The notes under the pieces: model-generated
Databases searched by the model: none
Seen by the model: the letters and a program-made list of their open reading frames with translations, nothing else
Told to the model about the DNA's origin: nothing
Shown: one piece after another, positions 1 through 7,577 of the stretch
Layout: each line of letters opens with the position of its first letter
Numbering within the stretch: the first letter of the stretch is position 1
Program-made: the position numbers and the translations under genes
Assembly: GCA_003517285.1 (NCBI GenBank)
Contig: DPAW01000061.1
Span: 1-17,207, forward strand
Source: Verrucomicrobiales bacterium
GTDB lineage: Bacteria; Verrucomicrobiota; Verrucomicrobiia; Limisphaerales; UBA1100
Length of the DNA: 17,207 nt
Reading direction: 5' to 3'

Positions 1-687
1 TTTGAATGGATAAGAGAAGGCGAAACTCCTGCAGTCGCATCATTTCAAACCGATTGGACGCCAATCCAATCAAAGAGAAAAATCTCTAACGTCAGTTACG
101 GGCTCATAGGAATCGCTTTTGCAGGAGGAGCCTTCACTTGGATGCTGTACCGCAATCATCTTCAGTGTATCCCACGAAGCCTCGGTGTAGCGGGCATCTG
201 GCTAATCGGTGCATTCATGTTCAAAGACCATGTGCCAGTGGAAGATAGGCCTTTAGCTCCCGACTTCACAAAACACACCGCCACTCTATTGCAAAATATT
301 TACCGAGCCTACGATTACGGAGATCAGAGCGATGTATACGATGCTCTCGCGCATAGTGTAAATGGACCTTTATTGGATGAGTTATTCCTTAAAATTCAAT
401 CCGGCCTGCGCATGCAGGAGCAAGGCGGCGCCATCGCAAATGTACAAGAAGTGCGGGTTGTATCAATTAAGCCTGCATTGAATAACCCCGAGTCCTTAGA
501 TTGCAAATGGAACGTCACCGGTACGGTAGAACATTGGGGACATATTCACACGCGGGAAAATCAGTACTCCGCACGGATTAAACTAGATGTTTCAGAAAAG
601 GGTCGCGGCCGCATCTCAAAGTTTGAAGTCACAAATGAAAAGCGGGTGCGATTTGAAACAGGCCTGCGGATGTTTGATGACGGTTGA
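1..687 (+). CDS. Conserved membrane protein of an ABC transporter operon (5'-partial)
   Basis: The frame is open from the first base of the window, so this is the C-terminal part (228 codons) of a longer protein; the internal ATG at 142 is probably not the start. Two hydrophobic segments are visible, at about nt 91-150 and nt 181-225, and then a soluble domain of about 150 residues. That domain has a 'NIYRAYDYGDQSDVYDAL' stretch, a 'QGGA' turn and a 'VEHWGHIHTR' stretch near the end. I recall similar domains next to ABC transporter genes in Planctomycetes and Verrucomicrobia, but I know no assigned function. The stop codon overlaps the next gene's start by one base (TGATG), which points to co-translation with the ABC ATPase. 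It is probably an accessory subunit of that transporter. G+C in the first 60 bases is about 45%, lower than in the next genes. Confidence 0.75.
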   Translation, partial: FEWIREGETPAVASFQTDWTPIQSKRKISNVSYGLIGIAFAGGAFTWMLYRNHLQCIPRSLGVAGIWLIGAFMFKDHVPVEDRPLAPDFTKHTATLLQNIYRAYDYGDQSDVYDALAHSVNGPLLDELFLKIQSGLRMQEQGGAIANVQEVRVVSIKPALNNPESLDCKWNVTGTVEHWGHIHTRENQYSARIKLDVSEKGRGRISKFEVTNEKRVRFETGLRMFDDG

Positions 688-1364
688 TGGAGGCCACACT
701 ACAAGCGGTGGAGTTTGGCTATGGCGATGCGGGGTTCCGACTTAGCATCCCAGAATTGACGCTGGCCACCGGCTCGCGCACGGCCTTTATCGGCCCCAGC
801 GGTTTGGGTAAAACAACGCTGCTTCGCCTACTGGCCGGCATTGCCACCCCGCAATCAGGCACGATCCAGATTGGCCAACACTCTCTACATTCATTGTCTG
901 AGGCGGGACGTCGGGCTTTTCGAATTCAGCACATTGGTTTTGTTTTCCAAGACTTTCGGCTGATTGATTATCTAAATGTCCGCGAAAATCTCCGGCTGCC
1001 TTATCGCCTCAATGAGGCGCTGACATTCGGTCGAGACGTGGATGTGCGCCTTGAAACACTCGCTGAAACGCTACAGCTCACCGATAAACTGAGCGCTGCC
1101 ATCGATAACTTATCGCAGGGCGAACGCCAACGCGTCGCCATCGGCAGAGCGCTGTTACCTCGGCCCGGGCTAATACTGGCTGACGAACCCACGGGCAATC
1201 TGGATCCGGCCAATAAAAAACGCATTCTCGATCTATTATTCGAGCAAGCCGAGGCCAGCGGAGCCACGCTGGTGATGGTGACGCATGACCATGCCTTGCT
1301 AGATCGGTTTGAGCAGGTGATTGATTTCGAAACATTCCATGCCCGGGAGGATGCTGATGCCTAG
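687..1364 (+). CDS. ABC transporter ATP-binding protein, MacB/LolD type
   Basis: This 225-residue protein is the ATP-hydrolysing subunit of an ABC transporter of the LolD/MacB/FtsE class, acting on the cytoplasmic side of the inner membrane. All core motifs are present: Walker A GPSGLGKTT (36-44), Q-loop Gln88, signature LSQGE (142-146), Walker B LILAD with Asp166 and catalytic Glu167, D-loop in TGNLD, and switch His200 in VTHD. The length is normal for the family. I chose ATG 687 over an in-frame TTG at 684 because the ATG shares its A with the previous stop codon, a classic coupled start. No strong Shine-Dalgarno sequence precedes it. It overlaps the permease gene downstream by 8 nt, so the two very likely form one complex. 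The substrate cannot be read from this subunit. The family call is firm. Confidence 0.95.
   Translation: MEATLQAVEFGYGDAGFRLSIPELTLATGSRTAFIGPSGLGKTTLLRLLAGIATPQSGTIQIGQHSLHSLSEAGRRAFRIQHIGFVFQDFRLIDYLNVRENLRLPYRLNEALTFGRDVDVRLETLAETLQLTDKLSAAIDNLSQGERQRVAIGRALLPRPGLILADEPTGNLDPANKKRILDLLFEQAEASGATLVMVTHDHALLDRFEQVIDFETFHAREDADA
1345..1350 (+). promoter_or_regulatory. Ribosome binding site GGGAGG
   Basis: GGGAGG lies inside the end of the ATPase gene, 6 nt before ATG 1357 and directly adjacent to ATG 1351. The spacing decides in favour of 1357 as the permease start. Confidence 0.65.
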
Positions 1365-2496
1365 CCTGTTTCTCGCCTGGCGCTATCTGCGCGCGCGGCC
1401 GGGGCAATCGGCCGTGATGGTCCTCGGTCTGGCACTGGCGCTGTATCTGCCGCTGGTGACCCATCGGTTAGTGGATGAGTTTGATCGTACCATCGGCGCA
1501 CGAGCCGCCAGTACGCCTCTAGTAATCGGCCCCAAGGGCAGCCGGTTCGATCTCGCCCTGCACGGCCTGTATTTCCGCGCGCGCAATAACGGCACGGTGC
1601 CCTACAGCGAGTACACCCGGCTGGTGGACCGCCACAATGGCACCATGATTCCACTGCATTCCAAGTTCACCGCCAAAGGCTATCCCGTCGTCGGCACCAC
1701 GGTAGATTATTTTCATTTCCGAAATATTGGCCTGCAGCCGGGCGGCAAAACCATGCACCAAGTCGGCGACTGCGAACTAGGTGCCACCGTGGCAAAGGAA
1801 CTGGGGCTAGGTCCCGGCGATAAGATTCTGACAGACCGCGAAAATCTGTTCGATCTGGCCGGCGATTATCCGTTGCAGCTGAACATCACAGCCGTGCTGG
1901 CTCCAACCGGCACAGCCGATGACACGGCGATTTTTGTAGAATTGAAAACGGCTTGGATTATCGAAGGCATCGGTCACGGCCATGATCCGGATCTCGACCA
2001 CAACGGTACCAGCCCGAAGCTCGTTAAAACACACCTCGAAATAACCCCCGAAAACGTGGAATCTTTTCACTTTCACGGAGATTCGGCCAGTTTCCCCCTC
2101 ACCGCCCTACTCGCCCGCGCGGAGGACGCCAAAGGCCAGGCCCTGATGCTCGCGGATTATCAGGACAACCCCACCATACAGATTCTCAAAACCCCTGAAG
2201 TAATGGCCGAACTCATGGGCATGATCCTGCGAGTACGCGATTTCCTAGATGCCCACCACGCCCTAATCGCCACGGCCATGGGGGCATTACTAGCCCTGAT
2301 CATCGCTCTAACCCGTCGTCTACGAGCACGCGAAATGGAAACGCTTACCCTTCTCGGCTGCCGGCAGGGTCTTCAATGGTCCCTGCAAGCCGCGGAACTG
2401 GCGATCGTACTGGGGATCGCCTTCCTTGGCGCCTGGTCCTTAACCGCCCTCACCATCTACGGTGCCTCCTCCTATTTTCGGACGTTAATCGGCTGA
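1357..2496 (+). CDS. ABC transporter permease, FtsX/MacB-like, with histidine-rich loop
   Basis: This 379-residue inner-membrane permease partners the ATPase encoded just upstream (8-nt overlap). An N-terminal helix follows the 'LAWRYLRARPGQSAVMVLG' start typical of FtsX/MacB permeases. A large extracytoplasmic domain comes next, to about residue 300, and then helices around 'ALIATAMGALLALIIAL' and 'AAELAIVLGIAFLGAW'. Between them is the 'REMETLTLLGC' loop that corresponds to the 'RRxEIGxLRALG' coupling segment of the family. Members normally have four helices; here the chain stops about 15 residues after the third, so the last helix looks absent. The extracytoplasmic domain has a histidine/aspartate cluster (His207, 209, 215, 226, 238, 240), which could bind a metal. 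I suspect, without proof, a zinc-related transporter like the Vibrio Zrg system rather than lipoprotein export. ATG 1357 was chosen for its GGGAGG at 6 nt. Confidence 0.88.
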   Translation: MPSLFLAWRYLRARPGQSAVMVLGLALALYLPLVTHRLVDEFDRTIGARAASTPLVIGPKGSRFDLALHGLYFRARNNGTVPYSEYTRLVDRHNGTMIPLHSKFTAKGYPVVGTTVDYFHFRNIGLQPGGKTMHQVGDCELGATVAKELGLGPGDKILTDRENLFDLAGDYPLQLNITAVLAPTGTADDTAIFVELKTAWIIEGIGHGHDPDLDHNGTSPKLVKTHLEITPENVESFHFHGDSASFPLTALLARAEDAKGQALMLADYQDNPTIQILKTPEVMAELMGMILRVRDFLDAHHALIATAMGALLALIIALTRRLRAREMETLTLLGCRQGLQWSLQAAELAIVLGIAFLGAWSLTALTIYGASSYFRTLIG

Positions 2497-2506
2497 GTTG
2501 CGTTTA

Positions 2507-2515
2507 CCCCCCCCC
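2507..2515 (+). repeat. C9 homopolymer after the ABC permease
   Basis: Nine consecutive C, ten bases past the permease stop codon. It is outside any supported gene, and so cannot explain the short permease C-terminus. Confidence 0.7.
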
Positions 2516-2556
2516 AGCTTATTCACGGAGCTGTTCTTTCTGCGAACAACTAAGGG

Positions 2557-2584
2557 TTGGGCGCTTAAAAACAAGGGCCATAAT
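2557..2584 (+). promoter_or_regulatory. Possible sigma70-type promoter
   Basis: TTGGGC (2557-2562, 3 of 6 matches to the -35 consensus), a 16-nt spacer and CATAAT (2579-2584, 5 of 6 to the -10). It would start transcripts around 2590, giving a leader of about 95 nt before ATG 2686. Only sequence similarity supports it. Confidence 0.3.
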
Positions 2585-2685
2585 CAAACGGAAGGAGGGT
2601 TGGCCCCATAAGACCGCGGTGTTTTGCGGTAGCGGTATTGACCGGGGCACAACCAGTAACAATTCCGGTATTTGGATTGGGCAAC

Positions 2686-5600
2686 ATGAAACGGTTGTGT
2701 TTGGTATGGGCATGTCTGTTCGGGCTGTGGGCAGCCCCGAAGGCTTCGGCCTTTGTGATGGTCGGCCCCATGGATCCCGCGGAGTTGGCCAGTGGCGGGA
2801 TTGACTTCAACTACACAGATGACTTGGGTGGTCCCAAGGATCTGAAGACTTTTTTCCGCTGGAATATTCCTTTGCTGACCTACGCGTTTGACGCGAGTTT
2901 CATGCAGTACTTTGGCCTGGAAGGCCGCGATGCAGTGAAGGAAGCTTTCACTTCGGTCAATGACTTTTTCCACAACAACGAATACAGCGGCGTCAGTTCG
3001 TTGGAGTTGACCACCCACGGTTTCCGAAGCAATTACAACACCACCTGGCTGAACACTACCGCGAAAAACGCGCAAGTCATCGACATCAAGAGCCTTACGC
3101 TGGGACTCATCATTAATCATCTTGGGCTGGGGAATCCTTATCGTTATTCGTTTGGCATTCACTCCACTTCCACCAATTCCGCCGGCACACAAATCAACTT
3201 CAATGTGCGCCTGCGCAATTTTGATCCGATCACTTACAAGCCCACTTCGCTGATCAACAACGTCGCATTCAGCTACCGGCTGATCCACGATGCGCCCCCT
3301 TCAGTAGGGGTGACCACGCTGCCCACCTTTGCCGACATGGAGGAATTTACCACCGACACCACCGGCAATGCTTGGACCAGCCTTTCCGCAATCACCGATG
3401 CATTTTACGGCAATACCGCCATTTTCTGGACCGAACAACCCACGCTGTTTGGGTTTGGTGTGTACTACGACGGCAAAAACGCCATGGGCGGCCATTACGA
3501 ACCACGCCATGCGCTGACCTATGATGACGCCGGCGGCCTGAAATACTTGTACCGCACCAACAACTACGTTTACGAAGGGCTCGACCCCAACGTGGTACTC
3601 ATGGTGCCGGCCAATTTCCTGCCCACCTTTGCCATACCTGTTTTTCCCGGAGGCGGCGGCCGGATTTATCCTGATCCCACTGGCATTCAAGGCTCCTACG
3701 TCCCGCGCCGCAATGCAGGTCTGATTCCCGGTTTGCCCATCACCTCTAGCGTGCCTGTGCAGGCCCCCCCCGCCTTGGTGGATATCGCCATGCGCGGCGG
3801 CATCAACAAAATTCAGTTCCAGGAACAGCAATTTGATTCATTCCTCGGCATCAACTTCACCGCCACGACACATGAATGGACAGACGTGTTTGTGAGCACC
3901 AACGGACAAAATGTCGTGAACCTCAACGACACAACGCCCGGGGCCTCAGCGTTTATCGGCGTCCCTACGCTCAAGCATTTTACCCAGCAAGTCGGTCGGG
4001 CTATTTTCCAGCCGGATATTTTGTTTGTGGCCGATGAACTCGGGGTTTCTCCCGACGGCATCCCTATTGCCTTCAACCGAACGGACAACACGGTGTGGGT
4101 CGATAACTACACCAACAACCTAGGGCCAGCGCAGCTACTCACCACCAACGTCGGCCCTGGCTCTATCGGCGGCCCTATCCAGTACACCTTCACCAAGCTC
4201 GGTCAGGGCTTTGAGGTCATCTGGAGTGGCGAAGCCAGCGTGGTCGGAAACACCAACACCTACAGTCTTTGGGGCCACATCAAGGGCCCGGGGCCGAATG
4301 ATATCGTGGTGTTTCCGAATGACGCTCAGATGTCGATTCTTGAAAACGCCATCTCGCCCGCAACCGCAGTGCCAGTGATCACTCGCATCATTGATGCCGG
4401 TGAGGATAACCGCCTGACACGTACCCAAGAAAACCTCATTATCGAAGGCAGCAATCTGGCCTCGGTTACGGCCATTCAAATTCTGAACGGTAATTTAGTC
4501 CTGCAAACTATCCAAGGTTCCGTGGTGCAAACGTTCATCAATTCGCACAACCAAATCATCATCCCTCCCGGCCATATCAACGAGACTGCCGAAGGGGCGG
4601 ATGGCACACGTACTGTAGTTCTCTGGAATACCGTGGGCAAAAGCGATGCCTCAACAGCCATTGGCATTGCCACGGGCGTTCCGGTGGTCACCGGCACCAG
4701 CCGCGACCGGCTCAACTATGATCGGGTGGAGCATAATGTCGACATCTACGGCTACGGCTTCAGGAGCGGCCAAGCTTTCACTGATGATGGCAATGCCACG
4801 CTTACCTATTTTCGCGTGGAAAGTGCCGATGGCACCATGGTGTTTCCTGCAGATGGAAACAGTTCCGCAGCCACCTTCGAAATCAAATCCGACACGCACG
4901 CGGTGCTTCCGGTCAATGCCATCACGGCCATTGCAGATGGATCCAATCGCCGTCTCCGCATAGCTCGCGGCCCGGCCACTGATGCCTTGAGCAGCACGAA
5001 TAACGTGGCTCTCATTGCCAACATCACCACCACTCCGACCATTTCCAATCTCAGCCTAGATTCCAACAATAACTTCCGGCGTGATGAGGCTATGACCATT
5101 TCCGGCACGGCATTGAACACCGCTCGTCGAATCGAACTCATCAATTCTGACGGCAGTTCACTGGATCCCGCCACGTACCTAGATCTACCATACCCCGGCG
5201 TTTCCGTAGACGACAACGGAAGCCGAATCCAAATCTCAAGCAACACCTTCCTAACATCCACAGCCGATGGAAATGGCTCAGCCAACCTGCGCATATTTAA
5301 AATCTTCAATTCCGTTGGGGCATCGGACAGCAACACAACCTTCAATGTCAACGCCCAGCCGACTGTGTTGTTCCTGGCTGGATTCACCGCGCCGTTTACC
5401 TTCAATCGCGATGCGGTAACTGGCGATAATGTAACCCTCACCGGTTCCAATCTCAAAAACGTGACAGAGATTCAATTGGTTGATGAGAATGGCTCGGATC
5501 TAAGTGGAACCCCCAGCATCTCGGTTCCAGTCACAGGTGTCACGGTGTCCGACACTTCCATCGTCATCAACACCAAGACGGTCCAATTTGGTAACGGCAC

Positions 5601-6414
5601 CAACGCTGACTCCAATACCACATCAAAATGGCGGCGGTTCAAGCTCCTCAGCGCCCGGGATGCGGCGCTCTCCCCGCAAAACCTGCGCTTCCAAGTCGGC
5701 ACACCGCCCTCGTTCACAAGTTTTGCCACCACCGGCGGCACCAGCAATTACCGGCGGGATAGCGACACCCTCACCATTACCGGCACAGGCTTCGGCCTCG
5801 TTACTTCCGCAGAGATTGTGGATGTCAACGGCCTGACCATTGCCGCTAATAGCGCCGCCAACACAACCAGCGGATTGGCAATCGACAGCGGTACGCAATT
5901 CCGTGTGCCCGCCAATTCCTTTTTCAATGCAAACCGGTTGGACTCATCTGGCGCCAACAGCCGCCGACTGAAGATTACCACCCCCTTTGGCGTGGTGGTA
6001 TCTGATAACAATAGCACAGGCGCCTTCACCATCAGTGCTACGCCGACCTTCCATGCGAATCTTTCCACCTCCTTTGCCGGGGGTGGTTACAATGGCGGCA
6101 GCAACACCTACAATTGGAATGACGGCAAGCTCACGCTAAACGGCAATAATTTCCTTGGTGTCGAAACCATCCGCTTTGAAGACAACGGCTCTGACACTTA
6201 CATCAACGTAAGCTTTAATCCGCATGCACCACCAGCCGGGTTGATCGTAAATGCGGAGGGCACACAGCTCACGGTCACCAAGGATTTCATCAATGATCGC
6301 AACGCCAGCTGGGCCAGCTCCGGCGGTAACGCTACGCGCCGGATTCGGCTTACCTCAGCGGCTGACCAGAACGCTACTTCTGGCCTGATCATCACCTCCA
6401 CCACCACCAACTAA
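2686..6414 (+). CDS. Large secreted protein with IPT/TIG-like repeats
   Basis: About 1242 residues. ATG 2686 is chosen over upstream TTG 2638 because it begins a clear signal peptide: MKR, a hydrophobic core rich in Leu/Trp/Ala, and a likely cut after 'PKASA' (residue 22). The N-terminal ~400 residues form a module with 'LTYAFDASFMQYFGLEG', 'AVKEAFTSVNDFF' and 'HLGLGNPYRY'; I recall similar sequences in Verrucomicrobia but know no function. A Pro/Gly-rich stretch and a beta-rich region follow. Residues from about 563 to the end are six immunoglobulin-like IPT/TIG-type repeats of 103-123 residues, listed separately. No sortase, PEP-CTERM, OmpA-like or membrane anchor is visible at the C-terminus (ends 'IITSTTTN'), so the attachment or export route beyond Sec is unknown. 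It is Asn/Thr/Ser-rich, as surface proteins often are. The stop is directly followed by the aminotransferase start. Confidence 0.88.
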   Translation: MKRLCLVWACLFGLWAAPKASAFVMVGPMDPAELASGGIDFNYTDDLGGPKDLKTFFRWNIPLLTYAFDASFMQYFGLEGRDAVKEAFTSVNDFFHNNEYSGVSSLELTTHGFRSNYNTTWLNTTAKNAQVIDIKSLTLGLIINHLGLGNPYRYSFGIHSTSTNSAGTQINFNVRLRNFDPITYKPTSLINNVAFSYRLIHDAPPSVGVTTLPTFADMEEFTTDTTGNAWTSLSAITDAFYGNTAIFWTEQPTLFGFGVYYDGKNAMGGHYEPRHALTYDDAGGLKYLYRTNNYVYEGLDPNVVLMVPANFLPTFAIPVFPGGGGRIYPDPTGIQGSYVPRRNAGLIPGLPITSSVPVQAPPALVDIAMRGGINKIQFQEQQFDSFLGINFTATTHEWTDVFVSTNGQNVVNLNDTTPGASAFIGVPTLKHFTQQVGRAIFQPDILFVADELGVSPDGIPIAFNRTDNTVWVDNYTNNLGPAQLLTTNVGPGSIGGPIQYTFTKLGQGFEVIWSGEASVVGNTNTYSLWGHIKGPGPNDIVVFPNDAQMSILENAISPATAVPVITRIIDAGEDNRLTRTQENLIIEGSNLASVTAIQILNGNLVLQTIQGSVVQTFINSHNQIIIPPGHINETAEGADGTRTVVLWNTVGKSDASTAIGIATGVPVVTGTSRDRLNYDRVEHNVDIYGYGFRSGQAFTDDGNATLTYFRVESADGTMVFPADGNSSAATFEIKSDTHAVLPVNAITAIADGSNRRLRIARGPATDALSSTNNVALIANITTTPTISNLSLDSNNNFRRDEAMTISGTALNTARRIELINSDGSSLDPATYLDLPYPGVSVDDNGSRIQISSNTFLTSTADGNGSANLRIFKIFNSVGASDSNTTFNVNAQPTVLFLAGFTAPFTFNRDAVTGDNVTLTGSNLKNVTEIQLVDENGSDLSGTPSISVPVTGVTVSDTSIVINTKTVQFGNGTNADSNTTSKWRRFKLLSARDAALSPQNLRFQVGTPPSFTSFATTGGTSNYRRDSDTLTITGTGFGLVTSAEIVDVNGLTIAANSAANTTSGLAIDSGTQFRVPANSFFNANRLDSSGANSRRLKITTPFGVVVSDNNSTGAFTISATPTFHANLSTSFAGGGYNGGSNTYNWNDGKLTLNGNNFLGVETIRFEDNGSDTYINVSFNPHAPPAGLIVNAEGTQLTVTKDFINDRNASWASSGGNATRRIRLTSAADQNATSGLIITSTTTN
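3764..3771 (+). repeat. C8 homopolymer inside the secreted protein gene
   Basis: Eight consecutive C within codons for Ala-Pro-Pro-Ala, in the Pro-rich linker of the secreted protein. Slippage here would shift the frame and truncate the protein before its repeats. Whether this happens cannot be told from one sequence. Confidence 0.6.
4372..6411 (+). repeat. Six tandem IPT/TIG-like domains (protein-level repeats)
   Basis: Units start at about nt 4372, 4681, 5035, 5359, 5704 and 6043. Most open with 'P-T/V-hydrophobic' and carry a 'NFRRD/NYRRD/FNRD' motif, then a strand such as 'LTITGTGF', 'VTLTGSNL' or 'MTISGTAL', a 'V..I.L.D.NG' strand and a closing 'RRLKI / RRIRL' strand. That order of short beta strands fits the IPT/TIG immunoglobulin-like fold. 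The units are diverged, so this is old duplication rather than recent DNA repeats. Such domains usually act as stalks or adhesion modules on the cell surface. Confidence 0.75.
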
Positions 6415-7518
6415 ATGGCTGTACCCTTGCTTGATGTCCCGGCCCAAAACGGGCCGTTGGAATCCGAACTGCAGGCGGCGTTTCTTCGTGTGCTTCAATC
6501 TGGCCGCTACATTCTCGGACCCGAGGTCCAAGCCTTTGAAGAGGAAATGGCTGCAGACTGCGGTGTTCCGCATGCCATCGGGGTATCTTCCGGCACCGAT
6601 GCTCTGCTACTGGCCCTCATGAGCATCGGCATCGGACCGGATGATGAAGTCCTTTGCCCCTCATTCACATTCTTTGCCACAGCCGGCAGCATTGCGCGAA
6701 CGGGCGCCACGCCAGTGTTTGTCGACTCGAGAGAGGACACCTTCAACATCGACGTGGCTGATGCCGCCACCAAAATCACTCCGCGCACGCGAGCCATCAT
6801 TCCCGTCCATCTGTTCGGAGGCACCGCGGATATGGATGCCGTCAACGCCTTGGCGAATACTCACTCGTTAAAGGTGATCGAAGACGCCGCCCAAGCGCAG
6901 GGTGCACGCTTGCAGGGCAAGCCTGTCGGGAGCTTGGGAGATTGCGCGACATTTAGTTTTTACCCCACCAAAAACCTGGGCGCCTTGGGTGATGCCGGCA
7001 TGTTCGTCACCGCACACGATGACCTGGCTCAACGCGCCCGGCTGCTACGCAATCACGGAGCCAAACCGAAATATCATCACGAAGCCGTCGGCGGCAACTT
7101 TCGTCTCGATGAATTGCAGGCCGCCTTTCTGCGCGTGAAGCGCACGCAGTTAAAAGGCTGGATTGATCGAAGAATCACCAACGCCGCACAATATCGAAAG
7201 CAGCTCGAAAATGTTCCCGGTCTGATCCTTCCTCAGGAAGCCGTCGGCCATACTTGGAATCAATTCACTATACGCCTCGAAAATCGTGAATGCCGTGATG
7301 CCCTCGCCTCACGGCTCCGCGAGACTGGTATAGGGCATGAAATTTATTATCCCGAAGCCCTCCATGTTCAGCCCTGTTTTGCCACGCATAAGCCCACCCC
7401 CTGCCCAGTGGCCGAGCAACTCAGTGGGCAAGTTTTGAGTCTGCCGATTTATCCCGAGCTGCACCCCACCCAAATCGAAGAGGTGTGCAGCCAGATTGAA
7501 TCTTTCGCCCGCGCCTAA
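6415..7518 (+). CDS. DegT/DnrJ/EryC1/StrS family sugar aminotransferase
   Basis: This 367-residue PLP enzyme normally transfers an amino group from glutamate to a keto group of a nucleotide sugar (family members ArnB, PglE, WbpE, WecE). Family signatures are complete: the 'VPLLDVPAQNGPLESEL' start, 'SSGTDALLLAL', 'PSFTFFATA', Asp157 in 'EDAAQAQGA' for the PLP ring nitrogen, and Lys186 in 'SFYPTKNLGALGDAG' as the Schiff-base lysine. 'LLRNHGAKPKYHH' and 'NFRLDELQAAFLRVK' also fit. ATG 6415 follows the stop of the secreted-protein gene with no gap and no visible Shine-Dalgarno, so translation probably depends on ribosomes finishing the upstream gene. Its likely substrate is a 4-keto or 3-keto UDP-sugar; the dehydratase gene that converges on it could supply a 4-keto one. 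The exact sugar cannot be read from sequence. Confidence 0.93.
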   Translation: MAVPLLDVPAQNGPLESELQAAFLRVLQSGRYILGPEVQAFEEEMAADCGVPHAIGVSSGTDALLLALMSIGIGPDDEVLCPSFTFFATAGSIARTGATPVFVDSREDTFNIDVADAATKITPRTRAIIPVHLFGGTADMDAVNALANTHSLKVIEDAAQAQGARLQGKPVGSLGDCATFSFYPTKNLGALGDAGMFVTAHDDLAQRARLLRNHGAKPKYHHEAVGGNFRLDELQAAFLRVKRTQLKGWIDRRITNAAQYRKQLENVPGLILPQEAVGHTWNQFTIRLENRECRDALASRLRETGIGHEIYYPEALHVQPCFATHKPTPCPVAEQLSGQVLSLPIYPELHPTQIEEVCSQIESFARA

Positions 7519-7519
7519 A

Positions 7520-7545
7520 CACACCTCCGGCGTGGTGGATTTTTG
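7520..7545 (+). terminator. Weak terminator candidate after the aminotransferase
   Basis: CACC...GGTG (a 4-bp stem with an 8-nt loop) is followed closely by five T (7540-7544). The stem is short, so this is a weak call, but its position just after the stop is right. Confidence 0.25.
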
Positions 7546-7552
7546 AGAGTCA

Positions 7553-7577
7553 ATCAGCCGGAACTATTCGGCCTGAT
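7553..7577. other. Stem-loop at the convergent operon ends
   Basis: ATCAG/CTGAT plus CCGGA/TTCGG form a 10-bp stem with one bulged base, one wobble pair (G-U in + strand RNA) and a 4-nt loop. It spans the stop codon of the - strand dehydratase gene and the 45-nt gap between the two convergent operons. Neither side has a T-run, so it is not a canonical intrinsic terminator; it might mark or protect RNA 3' ends. Confidence 0.4.

Larger units (their letters stand above)
2497..2685. other. Intergenic region between ABC permease and large secreted protein gene
   Basis: This 189-nt gap holds a run of nine C (2507-2515), a possible promoter (2557-2584) and two small inverted repeats: GGGCCA/TGGCCC at 2575-2580/2601-2606 and ACCGC/GCGGT at 2613-2617/2626-2630. 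A GGAGGG at 2595-2600 is too far from ATG 2686 to serve it. I recognise no riboswitch or small RNA. Open frames running through it are short and look unlike genes. Confidence 0.6.

Noticed and set aside
142..687. ATG 142 as the true start of the first gene
   Set aside because: The frame is open to base 1 and a hydrophobic helix is encoded across the ATG, so the protein starts before the window.
2686..2760. Lipoprotein signal (Cys10 in the leader)
   Set aside because: The residues before Cys10 (L-V-W-A) do not fit a lipobox and the cysteine is inside the hydrophobic core; a normal signal-peptidase site after 'ASA' fits better.
2376..2804. 142-codon + strand frame spanning the permease end and the leader
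   Set aside because: It overlaps two well-supported genes in another frame and has no recognisable motif.
3106..3170. 'IINHLGLGNPYRY' in the secreted protein as a metalloprotease zinc site
   Set aside because: It resembles the 'HELGHALGLGHP' site of matrixin-type proteases only superficially: the HExxH core and further zinc ligands are missing.
2584..3288. 234-codon open frame on the - strand
   Set aside because: It lies antisense to the secreted-protein gene, has no family signature and has the composition expected of a shadow frame.
4806..5456. 216-codon open frame on the - strand
   Set aside because: It is antisense to the IPT/TIG-like repeats; the + strand frame has clear domain structure and this one has none.
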